In this document: piece after piece, positions 33,188 through 44,928 of the stretch
Numbering within the stretch: the first letter of the stretch is position 1
Layout: each line of letters starts with the position of its first letter
NCBI GenBank assembly: GCA_907163345.1
Contig: CAJQUN010000131.1
Coordinates: forward strand, 1,426,001 to 1,490,000
Direction of reading: 5' to 3'
Length of the DNA stretch: 64,000 nt
Source of the DNA: Haberlea rhodopensis
Lineage: Eukaryota; Streptophyta; Magnoliopsida; Lamiales; Gesneriaceae
Position numbers and translations under genes: made by a program
The notes under the pieces: generated by a model
Databases searched by the model: none
What the model saw: the letters and a program-made list of their open reading frames with translations, nothing else
Told to the model about the DNA's origin: nothing

Positions 33188-34870
33188 ACGAAGTGAAGCA
33201 CACCGTTGACGCACTGGATGATACACCTGAGCTATCTCAGTCAGGTACTGTTTCTTTTATATCATTACATGTTTCTAATACCAGGATTCCCCCATCTGTT
33301 TTGCAGGCACCCAAAATTGAGCTTAAGCCGCTGCCAACTCATCTCAAGTACGTATTCCTTGGTGAAGGTAATACACTACCAGTGATCATCTCCAGCAAGT
33401 TGGGGGATGATCAAGAGAAGGACCTGATTCATGTGCTCAAGGAGCACAAGACTGCTATAGGTTGGACCATTGCAGACATAAAGGGAATCAGTCCCTCCAC
33501 ATGCATGCACCGGATTTTACTAGATGAAGGAGGAAGCCCCCACACGGCAACCACAAAGGAAGCTGAACCCACCCATGATGGATGTGGTGAAGGAGGAGAT
33601 TCTGAAGCTCTTATCAGTTGGCGTGATATATCCTATATCTGATAGCCAATGGGTTAGTCCGGTACAAGTGGTTCCTAAGAAGACCGGTATTACTGTGATC
33701 AAGAACAAAGACGATGAACTTATACCCACACGCATTCAAAATGGCTGGCGCGTGTGCATTGATTACCGGAAGCTCAACGCTGTGACTCGAAAGGACCACT
33801 TCCCTCTACCTTTTATTGATCAGATGCTTGAGAGGTTAGCATGCCATTCATTTTACTGTTTTCTTGACGGTTACTCGGGTTATTTTCAGATTGCAATCGC
33901 TCCGGAGGACCAAGAAAAGACCACCTTCACATGTCCGTTCGGCACATTCGCATACCGTCGCATGCCCTTTGGCCTCTGCAATGCCCCAGCTACTTTTCAA
34001 CGGTGTATGGTCAGTATCTTTTCCGAGTTTATTGAACATATCTTAGAGGTATTCATGGATAATTTTACTGTTTACGGTAACTCATGCAAGGATTGCTTAT
34101 CTAGCCTTACACTGGTTTTGAAAAAGTGCATTGACACTAACCTTGTTTTAAATTCTGAAAAATGTCATTTTATGGTCGAACAAGGTATAGTGCTAGGTCA
34201 TGTTGTATCTGCCAATGGTATAGAGGTCGATAAGGCGAAAATTGATGTCATGCAATCTTTACCTTATCCTACTTGTGTTCGGGATGTGCGCTCGTTTCTT
34301 GGTCATGCAGGTTTTTACAGGAGGTACATCAAAGACTTTGCCAAGATAGCTACACCTTTGTGTAAGCTACTACAAAAGGATGTCCCATTTGAGATGACTG
34401 ACGAAGGCAAGAGCGCTTTTGATACACTGAAGAAGTCATTGACTTCTACCCCTATTATCCAACCACCCGACTGGAACAAGCCTTTCGAGATCATGTGCGA
34501 TGCAAGTGATTATGCGGTTGGTGCTGTCTTGGGACAAAAAGAGGGCAATGCTTCACATGCCATCTACTACGCATCCAAAACCTTGAATGACGCCCAACGC
34601 AACTACTCTACTACTGAGAAGGAGCTATTAGCAGTTGTTTTTGCTCTTGAAAAATTTAGATCTTATTTACTTGGTACTAAAGTGATTGTTTATTCTGATC
34701 ATGCAGCTCTTCGCTACCTGATGACGAAGAAGGAGGCAAAACCAAGGTTAATAAGATGGATTTTGCTCTTGAGTGAATTCGACATCCAAATCAAAGATAA
34801 GAAGGGCAGCGAGAACAAAGTAGCGGACCACTTAAGCCGCCTACCACATTTGGACGATGAGCTGTGTTTG
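33188..34870 (+). pseudogene. E6 reverse transcriptase and RNase H
   Basis: 33154-33530 carries the RT lead-in (APKIELKPLPTHLKYVFLGE, TIADIKGISPSTCMHRILL); a frameshift near 33530 moves to PTRQPQRKLNPPMMDVVK. RT follows with WVSPVQVVPKK, VCIDYRKLN, FLDGYSGYFQIAIAPEDQEK and GLCNAPATFQRCM. The catalytic motif reads VFMDNFTVYG: the second Asp of the usual FMDD is Asn (GAT to AAT) at about 34059, which should kill polymerase activity. RNase H is well kept (IMCDASDYAVGAVLGQ, STTEKELLAVVFALEKFRSYL, VIVYSDHAALRYL, VADHLSRL). Confidence 0.92.
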
Positions 34871-36228
34871 AAGGAGGAGTTTCCGGATGAGCACCTTTTC
34901 GCCATACACGACAATTTACCATGGTACGCTCATCTTGTGAATTTTTTAGCTTCTAATGTGCTACCACATGAACTCTCTAGGGCCCAACGAGCCAAGATCA
35001 GAAGTGATGCCAAGTACTACGTCTGGGATGACCCTTACTTATGGAAGAACTGTGCGGACCAAATCATTCGACGATGCATACCCGAGACAGAGGTAAATGC
35101 CATTCTTACATTCTGCCACTCATATGCGTGTGGTGGATATTTTGGAGCAAAGAGGACGTCGAGAAAGGTACTGGAATGTGGATTCTTTTGGCCCACACTA
35201 TTTCGTGACTCATATCTTTTCTGCAAGAACTGTGCACAATGTCAACTGACAGGTAATCTCTCCCAAAGAAAGGAGATGCCCCAACAACCCATTCTCATTT
35301 CTGAAATTTTTGATGTGTGGGGCATCGACTTTATGGGACCTTTTCCTATGTCTTTTGGTCATATCTATATACTGCTTGCTGTTGATTATGTATCGAAATG
35401 GGTGGAAGCTATAGCTACCCGGACTGACGATTCCAAGGTTGTTGCAGATTTTATCAAGCATAACTTTTCTCTAGATTTGGAATCCCACGAGCCATCATCA
35501 GTGATCGATGGACACACTTCTGCAATCGGACAGTGGATAGTCTATTCAAGAAATACCACGTCACTCACAAGGTCTCCACTGCCTATCATCCGCAAACAAA
35601 TGGCCAAGCCGAGGTCTCCAACCGCGAAATCAAGGCCATATTGGAGAAAACCGTCAATCCAACACGGAAAGATTGGAGCTTGAGACTTGATGATGCACTA
35701 TGGGCCTACAGGACCGCATACAAGACCCCGATAGGTATGTCCCCTTATAGACTGATTTTTGGTAAACCGTGTCATCTCCCTGTAGAGTTGGAGCACAAAG
35801 CGTGCTGGGCAGTGAAGAACTTCAACATGAACTATGATGAAAGTGGAGTGCATAGGAAGCTGCAATTGCAAGAGCTCGAGGAGATTCGAAATGAGGCATA
35901 TGAAAATGCCAGATGTTACACGGAGAAGACAAAGGATTTTCACGACAAGATGATCTCTAGGAGGCATTTTGAAGTTGGTCAGAAAGTTCTCCTTTACCAT
36001 TCCCGCCTTCGTCTATTTCCAGGTAAGCTTCGTTCCAGGTGGCATGGTCCTTATGTAGTTACTAATGTGTCTTCCTATGGTGCAGTTGAGATTCAGAGTT
36101 TGGTCACCACGAAGACATTCACAGTGAATGGTCACCGATTGAAGCACTACTATGAAGGTGTCCAAGATGAAGACGGCGGACGAGTTGACATCAAGGTGTC
36201 TCTAGAAGACCCACCTACCTTCGACTGA
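34871..36228 (+). pseudogene. E6 integrase
   Basis: Zinc-finger region FCHSYACGGYFGAKRT...FCKNCAQCQ, where a His expected after GG is Tyr. Catalytic core: VWGIDFMGPFP, LAVDYVSKWVEA, then a frameshift near 35480. A second open frame, 35533-36228, holds STAYHPQTNGQAEVSNREIK (Glu) and the C-terminal domain: SPYRLIFGKPCHLPVELEH, GQKVLLYHSRLRLFPGKL, VNGHRLKHYYEG. It ends at a TGA (36226-36228) just before the untranslated tail. Confidence 0.9.
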
Positions 36229-37657
36229 GGAAGGGGATAGCGTCGGGCCACCGACGTTAAACAGAGGCGCTGCTTGGGAGGCAACCCAAGGGGAGTTCGT
36301 TTTCCTTTTACCCTTTTATTTTACTGCTTTAGTAGTTAGATTTTTCTTTTCTCTTGTCTTTTGCCTTACATTGGGGACAATGTAAGATTTAAGTATGGGG
36401 GAGGGATTAGTAGTGTGTTATTTTTTTCTTATTGCAAAAATACAAAAAAATCAAAAAATTTTAAAATTTTGAGCTCCTAGTTAGTAATGAACACATGCTT
36501 AGAATCACTAGCCCATGATGAAACCTAATTAATGGCATGCATGTTTTTGAACATAGGTGAATTGTTAACCTTGGAACACTTTGAACTCTAATGCAAAGTG
36601 TACTTTAACGTAGTAAGTTGAATATTTTGAGCACATTATTGTCATGACTTGTGAAGTGTGCATAACTTAGTGAAGATAGTGTGAACTTTGTGATAGTCTT
36701 AAGAAGTCTATAATACATGCTAGAACTTAACTACATGCTCTTTGAGGCGTATGTCTAGACTACTTGCAAACATGAAAGTGATATAGGCAATCTTTGATGC
36801 GTTTGAGCCTTTCAAGCCTACCATGTAAACAAAATCATTCTCTAGTACCTATTTTGAGCCTTAAATGTAAAAGAATGGTAGTATGCTAAGCATACTAAAG
36901 ACCCCCATTCAACATTTCTTGACTAGCTTATCATCCTACCCTTTAAGCCTAAATGTGATTTTAATCCATACCTTTTAAGGGAGTATGATGTATTTCATTC
37001 AAATGCACTTGGGAATCATTGAAGTATATTTGTGAGCTTAATTATCAAAAGAATGGAATGCATGAAAGAAAAAGGGATGCCTTGAAAAAAAAATAGATAA
37101 AAATATGACTCCAAGGGGAGCCAAGGCACGAAAGAAGAAAAGTGTTGAAATAAACCTTGTGAAAAAAGAACGAAGTTGAAAAATTCATACAAGAAGAGAA
37201 GTTTTTAGTGTGCATTTCATCATACTCTCTTGTTTGAATATCCTTACCCTTTCTTTCATAAGCCAATACCTAGGCCAAGCTACAAGCTAATAAAGACCTA
37301 CTTGATTTGTGTTTGCAAAGTAGCTAAGATAGTGGAGAAGAGTGTGCAAGTAAGCTTATACTTGTGTTAGTGTATGACTTGAACTATCATGGCTTTGCAT
37401 ATTTTGAATCTATAATTTGTACACAACACTTGTTTATGACCACACACACACGTTCACTACTTCGTTGGGTACGAAATGTTTAGGGATTGAACTTGTTCCA
37501 CTGTTAACTTTTCACCGCCGTTCATTATTATGCATGTTAAAATTGTTGAGGCATTAAAGTGAGGACAGTTGCTTTATTATGAACCTATGAGCCAACCAAA
37601 AATATTATAGTTTTATTTGTTTACTCGAGGTCGAGTAAAGAGTAAGTATGGGGAATT
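36229..37657 (+). other. E6 3' untranslated region and polypurine tract
   Basis: About 1.4 kb without a gene. It starts with GTTAAACAGAGGCGCTGC and GGGAGGCAACCC, a block also found in E8a (44050), E8b (51160) and E9 (61604). Two AAGTATGGGG-type purine tracts are seen: one at about 36391-36404 and one directly before the 3' LTR (37644-37655). Athila elements often carry an env-like gene here; none is visible. Confidence 0.75.
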
Positions 37658-39155
37658 TGATGTGACTAGAAATAGACACATCTTGAGTGCTTAGTTGTCT
37701 ACGATTTGGTAGGTTTAGATGGATAAATTGATACGTATGCTACCTAATCGTATATTTATGTAATTATAGGTACAATCGAAGAAAACGAGCTAAAAACGAT
37801 GGATAAAGACCAAGGAGAGACATGGACATGACAAGGACTCAAAGTTGATCAAGAAAAGGGCAAAAACGTAATTTTGGAAGTGGCAATCGATCGCCCGGAA
37901 GTGGCAATCGATCGCCTATGGACAGAAACATTTTCAACAAATTTGAAGAGTCAGCGATCGATCGCGAAGGAGTGGCGATCGATCGCCAAAGTCTACTGGA
38001 GCTCGGCGATCGATCGCCACTTTATAGCGATCGATCGCCTCAATGAAATTTTCCGAAAAAAAATAATGCAGCGATCGATCGCCACATTCAAGGCGATCGA
38101 TCGCCGAAGAGTCCGAAAATAAGGAAATTAGGTCTTTTACCATGTTTAGAAGATTGTAACCTATTTTATCAATTACCAACCCCCATAACTCGAATTATTC
38201 AGTCATTAGCAGCAAGTTTTCATAGTTTTTGATATTTTAGAATTTTTTGGAGATTTTAGGTTAATTTGTTTTCAAGTTTTCTTCAAGAACAACGAAGAAC
38301 GGAACCGGGATCGACAAGCCGGAATCGTGATTTATATTAGTAATTTCTTTTCCTTTATCTATTTAATGTTTTCCATTGAATTTTTTTGTTTTTAGATTTA
38401 ATTATGCTAGGCTAAAACTCTTCGATTCTTGGTTGAAGGGATACCTGCTTTTGGAATTGAACCTTTTATGAACATTTGGTTTGATTGTTGAATTATATTT
38501 CGATTTCAATTCGTTTCTTAAATTTCGAATTCCGTTATTGTTGTGTTTGTGTATTAGTCTGATCACCTAATATTCAATTGCATAATCGATAGTTTGTTAA
38601 GAAACAGCTAAGATCAATAATTAACCGGCTGTAGGTGTTGTTGAAGTCTTAGGAGAAACGGTTGAGTAATCAATTTTAACGGCTGTAGTTTTCATTGATT
38701 AGATTTATCAAACTCATTAGTTTTGAAAACTATCATTGATTTAATCATTAACGGCTGTAGTGGTGATTAGAGATTTGATAAGGGTTGAATTGAATGTTGT
38801 TTTCTCTTTGACTACGAATAAGATGAGTAGGAATTGAATTTCCAATCGATAGATAATTGAAAGAATTCGAATGTTTTGATTTGATGATTAAAAGATAATT
38901 TTCCAAAAGTACGGTTACCTGGAAACCAAGAATCCCTTCGCTCTCATAAGTTTAAATCATCTTAGTAATCTTGCTAATTAGTTTAATTTCAGAATTTGCT
39001 TAGTAGTAATCATTCATCCTAAAACCCCCTCGTTACTATTCACTTTTGGCACAAAATAAATTTACCTTCCCTGTGAGATCGATCCCTACTTCCACTACTA
39101 CATATTTTTGTCATTAACTGAAAAGGGTTAATTGGGCGTACGATAAGCGCTACCA
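37658..39155 (+). repeat. E6 3' LTR
   Basis: 1,498 bp, about 98-99% identical to 29264-30765, including all eight palindromes (first two centres near 37888 and 37909, again 21 bp apart). It ends AAGCGCTACCA followed by ATGCC. Confidence 0.95.
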
Positions 39156-39344
39156 ATGCCCGTACGTTTCTTACGTACCTTTTCAAAAGGTGGATGAGTC
39201 AATAGATTTTATCTCCTTGACTGTGCTGGTACCTGGGATGGTTCTACATAACCACATAATACAATATTAGATACCACTTCAAGAATCATTGTCAAAATTC
39301 TTCAAAATAAATCAATTAAAAAAATTTGCCAAGATTTTGCCTCT

Positions 39345-39566
39345 CTCGATCGATCGGCACCCAAGTCTCGATCGATCGAGAAATCACCATAAACAGTGCC
39401 CAACTTTCTGCCTCGATCGATCGATCGAAATGTTTCTACCGATCGATCGAAGAGCTTCACCGATCGATCGGAAATCCATTCGATCGATCGGCCCCTGAAT
39501 TTCAAACCATGCTTTAAATCTTCTGACTCGCTCGATCGATCGGAACCAAAATCTCGATCGATCGAG
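39345..39566. repeat. Paired-palindrome array in E5 LTR, copy 2
   Basis: Eight palindromes with centres near 39351, 39373, 39420, 39444, 39465, 39485, 39537 and 39559; spacings 22, 47, 24, 21, 20, 52 and 22 bp. Types include CGATCGATCGG, CTCGATCGATCGAG and the longer TCGATCGATCGATCGA. Outer bases differ from the E6 palindromes, yet each stays self-complementary. Confidence 0.9.
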
Positions 39567-39993
39567 CACTCTGAAAAATCGGGACTTCCCCAGATTTTTT
39601 AGCACTTCCTTTCATACCAACAAATCTACCACATAACACATATAACATGCTCAAACAAACATGCTAGGAACTTCTTAAAACTTTTATAGTAAGCACTTAA
39701 ATCAAAGGTTTTACAAAACCTAAGCTAGCATGCAACAAATCATCATCACCAAAACCAAGCCCAAACAAAAACTCTTAAAAACAGAGTATTAAACCTTACC
39801 CCTCTTTTTGCTCCCTTTTTGGTAAGATTTTTGAACACTTTTACCAAGCTCTTTCCTTGCCTTAAAGCTGCTTACCAGGCACGAAAATGGAGGAGAGAAG
39901 GAGGAGAAGGGAATGATAGAGAGAGGGAATGATGGTGATGACAAGGTGATGAGTAAGAGGTATGGGTTGCTAGCAAGTGGAGCATGGGTTGCA

Positions 39994-40042
39994 CTTGGGG
40001 GAGGGTGGCCGATTGGGGGGGGGGGGTGTGGGTTGGGGTGCC
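39994..40042 (+). promoter_or_regulatory. G-run cluster (possible G-quadruplex) in the E5 LTR
   Basis: GGGGGAGGGTGG, then 12 consecutive G at 40015-40026, then GGG and GGGG within 49 bp. In E5 sense orientation this is the C-rich strand about 260-300 bp from the LTR start, near where a promoter would be. A long G-run is also prone to sequencing error. Confidence 0.5.
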
Positions 40043-40296
40043 ATGTGGTGTTTAATTGTGTCCCGGTATATAGCACGATGCATTAAAATATCCTCACTCG
40101 ATATTTCATAACATTACTTAATTAATACATCCCTTAAAACACTCAACATGCCCCCTAACCATATCATCATAACATACATCACACCCCATTAAATAAGACA
40201 TGAATATAACCCCCAAATTAAATGCACCACAACCCTTAAACATATCATAACCATGTATGTTAACACATAAACATATAAACATTTCGGGGTATTACA

Positions 40297-41015
40297 TGAT
40301 GTGATTGCATGGTGGATGATCATGTCCCTTGACCAATGTGTTTAGGTGAATGTTTAGGTTTTTATTATTTTCGTTATTATTGTGTTTTTGTTATCGAGCC
40401 TGCGAGCCTGTTTTCTGATGTATTCCACCCCGGATTTGTATCCATATTCTGTTGTTTTCACGATTTAAATGTAAAATTAATAGATTTAGTGGGAGATCAA
40501 GATTGAAGATGGAGACTGAAGAATCAAGACATGTAGACTGGAAGTAAAAATGTAATAGAATTGCATTGCATATCTGCATCAGCTTAGACAGACTTCTGAT
40601 CTATATATGGCTCACATGGATCAATTAGGAAAGGTCGTAATTATCCATGTTTATTTTTATTATGCATATGATATATGATAAATGTTTGTTTGTATGTTTT
40701 ATTAGTACAATTGACGTTGCATGAATAAAACATAGTTGCATGAATCTGGCAAACAAACAAACAAGCACTAGATGAGATTATAAAATTATTAAATCCCACT
40801 TTTGAATATATCAAACTGTGAATGAGAGCACAAATGGGTTTGTTGCTTCCAGTCATACATCAACAGTTAAGCCACAAGACGCTACTTGTGCCATGATGTC
40901 TTGTCTCATGATGATGTCTATATCCACTGAATTAACAGATACAGCCCTGAGATGGAAGTAGAAGCAGCCTTTAAAACAACCATCGTAACAGCAGAGGCTG
41001 AAATCACCTGATCAG
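40297..41015. other. Unassigned stretch
   Basis: No gene, LTR end or primer site recognised. It contains (CAAA)n at about 40752-40765 and scattered stops in all frames. It could be the relic of an older element or original intergenic DNA; both neighbours are insertions. Confidence 0.4.
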
Positions 41016-42585
41016 TGATGGGTGTTTTCTTACATCGACAGTGTACGGTGTCAAGTTTAGTACATAAATTTAAAGTGCATATGTCGAACCCACAGGGAAA
41101 ACTAAGTTTATACCAGGTGCTGTAATCAGAATAGCCTAAACTTTACCTAATCAGTCAAGTGAATGAACTAAATAATTAAAATAAACTTAACAAGATGAAG
41201 ATTTAAATGGAGAAAATCAATGAGAACGGATTCTAGATATTCAACTTCAATTAACTATCCACTATCTCTTGATTCTACCAATCTCTATATTATTAATTCT
41301 TCTAGTTTATCAGCAAAGAATCATATGTTATTCTATTAACTCTCCCGAGTCTTAAATAGAAGTTATCATTCAACAACAATCTAGATATGTCTATCTAAGA
41401 TTAATTATCAAACAATTTAAATAGCACATTGATTCATTGCAAGGCTTCAATTGAGTTATACGCATATCGACTATATAAACATTCACGATGTAAATTCTTA
41501 CGTCCTATTCAAAATCCATTCTCTCGAGTGATAGATTCTAAATAAATATGACGATTTAATTAGTGATCAATTAACTTGAACGCATTCAAATCAAAAAATA
41601 CAAATTAATCATATTAACCCAAAATTTATTGATCAATCAGAAAACGACACAATTTCTAGTCAAGCTACGTCTAACTCTAGAAAATATAATTAGCTCATGA
41701 ATAAATTAAAGAAACACATAGGCATAGTTTTAATCATCAATATACTATAAAGGAAAAATAAATCAAACCAATTAGAAGATGCCCTCCATCTGTAGTAACC
41801 GTTCTCTTCTCCATTGTCAAAACTTTGTCTTTCATTGTAAGCCTGTCGCCTCTATTGATCTCCCCTCTAGGTCACGGTCGTGTACTGCTGCCCGTCTCTT
41901 TTTATCGGCTGCTCTCTCCTCTTCACTGGACTAGGTTTCGTATCCTGATCTCTCGTATCTGTGTAGTTCTTAACTCTCCCTTGTATCTAATGTCTGTTGT
42001 ATGATGTGATCTTGGCCCATTAAGAATTTCGTGAGATGATTTCCTTTCTACGTGAATCTCCGTTGCGGCTGTGCATTATATCTTTCCATTTAAGTTCCCA
42101 TTTTTACTGAATACCTTTTGTCCAATAGAAGTTACGTAAATCATGAATTTCCTCTAGTCCATCTTTTTTTCTAGTGGGCCCCCTTATGTATAATCGTCCA
42201 ATAAGAATCCATCTTCATATCAAGTTCAAACATTAGGAATTTTTTTCCATATCTGTTCGATGCACAGCAGTTTCAAATTACCATTATCTGATTTCAGCAG
42301 TGCTGGCCGCCACTTTGGCAGCGCCCTAGAGCTACACATTCCGTCTAAATGTTGAAATTTCCACTTTTTGGCGCTGGGGCGTGATTTTTGGGCACCCTAG
42401 CAATGTTCTGCTCATCTTTTAAGTCTCATTGTGGATCATTGTCACATTTATGCACTTTTTATCATCTTTTAGTAATAAATATTTTATTACCTTGAATTCC
42501 TACGAAACAACAAAAACACGAACAAACGCATAACTCATTTCGAATACTAACATTAAACTAGAAGAAAAGACAAGAAAATATAAAA
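41016..42585 (-). repeat. M: Athila-like LTR, minus strand, probably solo and slightly truncated
   Basis: Read on the minus strand this resembles the E8b LTR in layout: a TTTTTGTTGTTTCGTAGGAATTC region near the start, a later ATCGTGAATGTTTATATAG..ATTGAAG region, and the end CCTGTGGGTTCGACATATGC..TAAACTTGACACCGTACAC. E8b has matching words (GTGGGTTCGACATCC, AACTTGACATTGTACGC). No Asp primer site adjoins the left end and about 20 bp appear to be missing at the right end, where E8a starts. Exact ends are uncertain. Confidence 0.6.
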
Positions 42586-42599
42586 GGTGGGTATTTCTC

Positions 42600-44021
42600 T
42601 TAAGTGAATTTGACATATAAATCAAGGGCAAGAGATGAACTGAGAACAAAGTAGCCGATCACCTAAGCTATGTAGCCCTATGTTTGAAGGAAGAATTCCT
42701 TGATTAGCAGTTGTTCTCCACAAGCACAATTTTTCCATGGTATGCTCATATTGTGATTTTTTTAGCTACTAATGCATTACCCTCTGAATTATCTAGGTCC
42801 CAAAGGAAAATATAAGGAGTGATGCAAAGTACTATGTTTGGGATGATTTTGCTTGTGGAAACAATGTGCGGATCAAATCATTAGGAGATGCATCCCTGAA
42901 AATAAGGTAATGGACATACTTAAATTCTGTCATTCTTATGCTTGCGATGGACACTTTGGAGCAAAGAGAACATCTAGGAGGGTGCTTGAGTGTGGTTTCT
43001 TTGGACCCCTATTTCGTGATGCATACTAATTCTGCAAGACTTGTGCTCAATGCCAAATGACCGGTAATATCTCCCAAAGAAAGGAGTGCATCAACGACAC
43101 GTACTTGTTTGTGAAATATTTGACGTATGGATCATCGACTTTATGGGACCATTTCCACTATCATATGGTCATATTTATATAGTACTTGCCGTTGATTATG
43201 TTTCGAAATGGGTGGAAGCTATAGCCACCCAAACTGACGATTTCGAAGTAGTTGCAGATTTATCAGGCATAACCTTATCTTTAGGTTTGGGATCCCAAAG
43301 TCCGTAATAAGTGACCTAGGAACCTACTTTTGCAATGTAACGGTGGAAAATTTGTTAAAGAAGTATCATGTGACAGATAAGGTGCCAACCGCCTACCATC
43401 CTCAAATGAGTGGGCAAGACGAGGTATCCAATCGAGAAATCAAAGACATCTTGGAGAAAACTGTGAACCCAACAAGGAGTACTGTAGCCTAAGATTGGAT
43501 GATGCACTATGGCCTACAGAGCTGCATACAAAACGCCAATAGGTATGTCCCCATATCGATTGCTTTTTGGTAAACCTTGTAATCTTCTTGTAGAGTTGGA
43601 GCATAGAGAGTATTGGGCTGTCAAGAACTTCAACAAGGTGTATGACGAGAGTGGTGCGCATAGGAAATTACAATTGGAAGAATTGGAAGAGATACAGACT
43701 GATGCTTATGAAAGTGCAAGAATCTACAAGGAAAAGATGAAGGACTTTCATGACAAGATAGTACCAAGGAAGTCAAAAGTTCTCATTTACCATTCACGTC
43801 TTTGTCAATTCCCTTGTAAGCTTCGTTCTAGATGGAATGGACCTTTTATTATTACTGATGTCTCTCCTCATGGTGCAGATGAGATACAAAGTTTGGACAC
43901 CACAAAGGCATTCAAGGTGAATGGTCAAAGACTGAAACATTACTGTGAGGGTGTCCAACACAAAAAAGGAGGAAAAGCATATATAAAGAAGGATTTGGAG
44001 GATCCACCAAGCTTCAAATGA
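42600..44021 (+). pseudogene. E8a integrase
   Basis: The first part is badly shifted (zinc-finger words CHSYACDGHFGAKRT and FCKTCAQCQMTGN can be pieced out). 43086-43307 is open with VWIIDFMGPFPLSYGHIYIVLAVDYVSKWVEA; AYHPQMSGQDEVSNREIK follows after stops. 43509-44021 is open: SPYRLLFGKPCNLLVELEH, then KVLIYHSRLCQFPCKL and VNGQRLKHYCEG. It keeps the zinc-finger His that E6 lost, while Asn of the usual QTNG is Ser. Confidence 0.85.
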
Positions 44022-44928
44022 TCACCAGACTAGAGTCGTGCCACAAACGTTAAACAGAGGCGCTGCTTAGGTGGCAACCCAAGGGGAGTAAGTATTTCTT
44101 TTGTTTTTATTGCTTTCCTTAGTTTAAGTTTTCTCTTCTCTTACAATTTTGCCTTACATTGGGGATAATAAAAGATTTAAGTATGGAGGAGAGATTAGTT
44201 AGTTAGTTTATAGCTTTCATAATACAAAAATACAAAAAAATCGAAAAATATTATTATTGGAGTTCATAGTTAATGATTTAACCTTGGAACACTTTGAACT
44301 CTAATGCAAATTGTGCTTTGACATAAAAGTTGAATATTTTGAGCACAAAATTCCTGGCTTTTGATTTGTGCATAGCATAGTGAAAGTTGTGTGAACCTTG
44401 TGGTAGTCTTAAGAAGTCTCTAATACATGCTAGAACTTAACTACATATTCTTTGAGGCGTATATCTAGACTACTTGAAAGCATGAAAATGATATAGGCGA
44501 TTTTTGATGCGTTTGAGCCTTTCTAGCTTACCATATAAACAAAATTATCCCTAGTGTCTCTTTTGAGCTTTATTGCAAAAGAATGATTATATGCTAAGCA
44601 TACAAAACAACCTCCATTTGACATTCTTTGACTAGCTTTTCATCTTCCCTAAAAGCCTATATATGAACTTTATCCACACCTTTGAAGAGAGTATGGTGTG
44701 TTCCATTCACATGCACTTATGTTATCAATGGTCCATATGTTTGTGAGTTAATTGTCAAAAGAACGAAATGCAATAAAGAAAAGGAGGTGCCTTAAAAATA
44801 GACAAAAAAAATGATTTAAATGGGAGCCAATGCACAAAAGAAAAAAAGAATTAAGAAACCTTGCAAAAAGATGAAAGTTTTGAAAAAAAAAATTCATGCA
44901 ATAAGAAGAAGCTTTTATAGTGCATATC
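44022..44928 (+). other. E8a 3' untranslated region
   Basis: Begins with the GTTAAACAGAGGCGCTGC block and a degraded purine tract, AAGTATGGAGGAGA; aligns with 36229-37215 of E6 with many small differences. No gene seen. Confidence 0.7.

Larger units (their letters stand above)
29264..39155 (+). mobile_element. E6: Athila-type Ty3/Gypsy retrotransposon, complete ends
   Basis: 9.9-kb plus-strand element in the E5 LTR. LTRs of 1,502 and 1,498 bp start TGATGTGACTAG and end AAGCGCTACCA. The target duplication is ATGCT/ATGCC with one mismatch; the uninterrupted duplicate of the site at 28594-28598 reads ATGCC. Asp-tRNA primer site, gag-protease-RT-RNase H-integrase, a 1.4-kb untranslated tail and a polypurine tract are all present. 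LTR divergence is roughly 1.3% by eye, so it is fairly young. Four frameshifts and three lost key residues make it defective. Confidence 0.93.
23290..40296 (-). mobile_element. E5: Ty3/Gypsy chromovirus (Tekay/Del-like), 3' truncated, hosts E6
   Basis: Minus-strand Gypsy element with gag, protease, RT, RNase H and integrase in Gypsy order, a Met primer site and a long 5' LTR that starts TGTAATACCCCGAAATG in sense, a start seen in plant Tekay LTRs. The left end is broken inside the integrase at about 23290; the chromodomain and 3' LTR are absent. The LTR is split by Athila element E6 (29264-39155). Without E6, about 7.1 kb of E5 remains. Frameshifts in gag, RT and integrase make it inactive. 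Confidence 0.88.
27647..40296 (-). repeat. E5 5' LTR, interrupted by E6
   Basis: Plus-strand ends are TGTAGGGTCTTCC (27647) and CGGGGTATTACA (40296). Without E6 the LTR is about 2.76 kb, inflated by a partial tandem duplication of roughly 0.7 kb. In sense order it holds a C-rich promoter-side region, a palindrome array, an inverted GGTACGT/ACGTAC motif, ATC-rich microsatellite and a degenerate GCG-repeat block (about 28165-28310). Only this LTR of E5 exists in the window. Confidence 0.85.
42586..44928 (+). mobile_element. E8a: Athila fragment (E6-like) interrupted by E8b
   Basis: Plus-strand remnant closely related to E6, from the RNase H end (KVADHLS) through integrase and most of the 3' untranslated region. 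The left end is truncated against LTR M. The right end stops at 44928 at a point matching E6 position about 37215, where E8b starts with its own different LTR. This shows E8b inserted into E8a rather than being its continuation. Confidence 0.8.

Noticed and set aside
36229..37657. env-like gene downstream of E6 pol
   Set aside because: Athila elements may carry one here, but the only frames are short antisense runs of phenylalanine and serine, with no start in sense and no conserved pattern in E8a or E9.
41016..42585. Paired-palindrome array in LTR M
   Set aside because: There are GC-rich words (GGCGCTGGGGC, GGCGGCC-like) at the expected position, but I could not find regular 20-24 bp spacing or clean self-complementarity.
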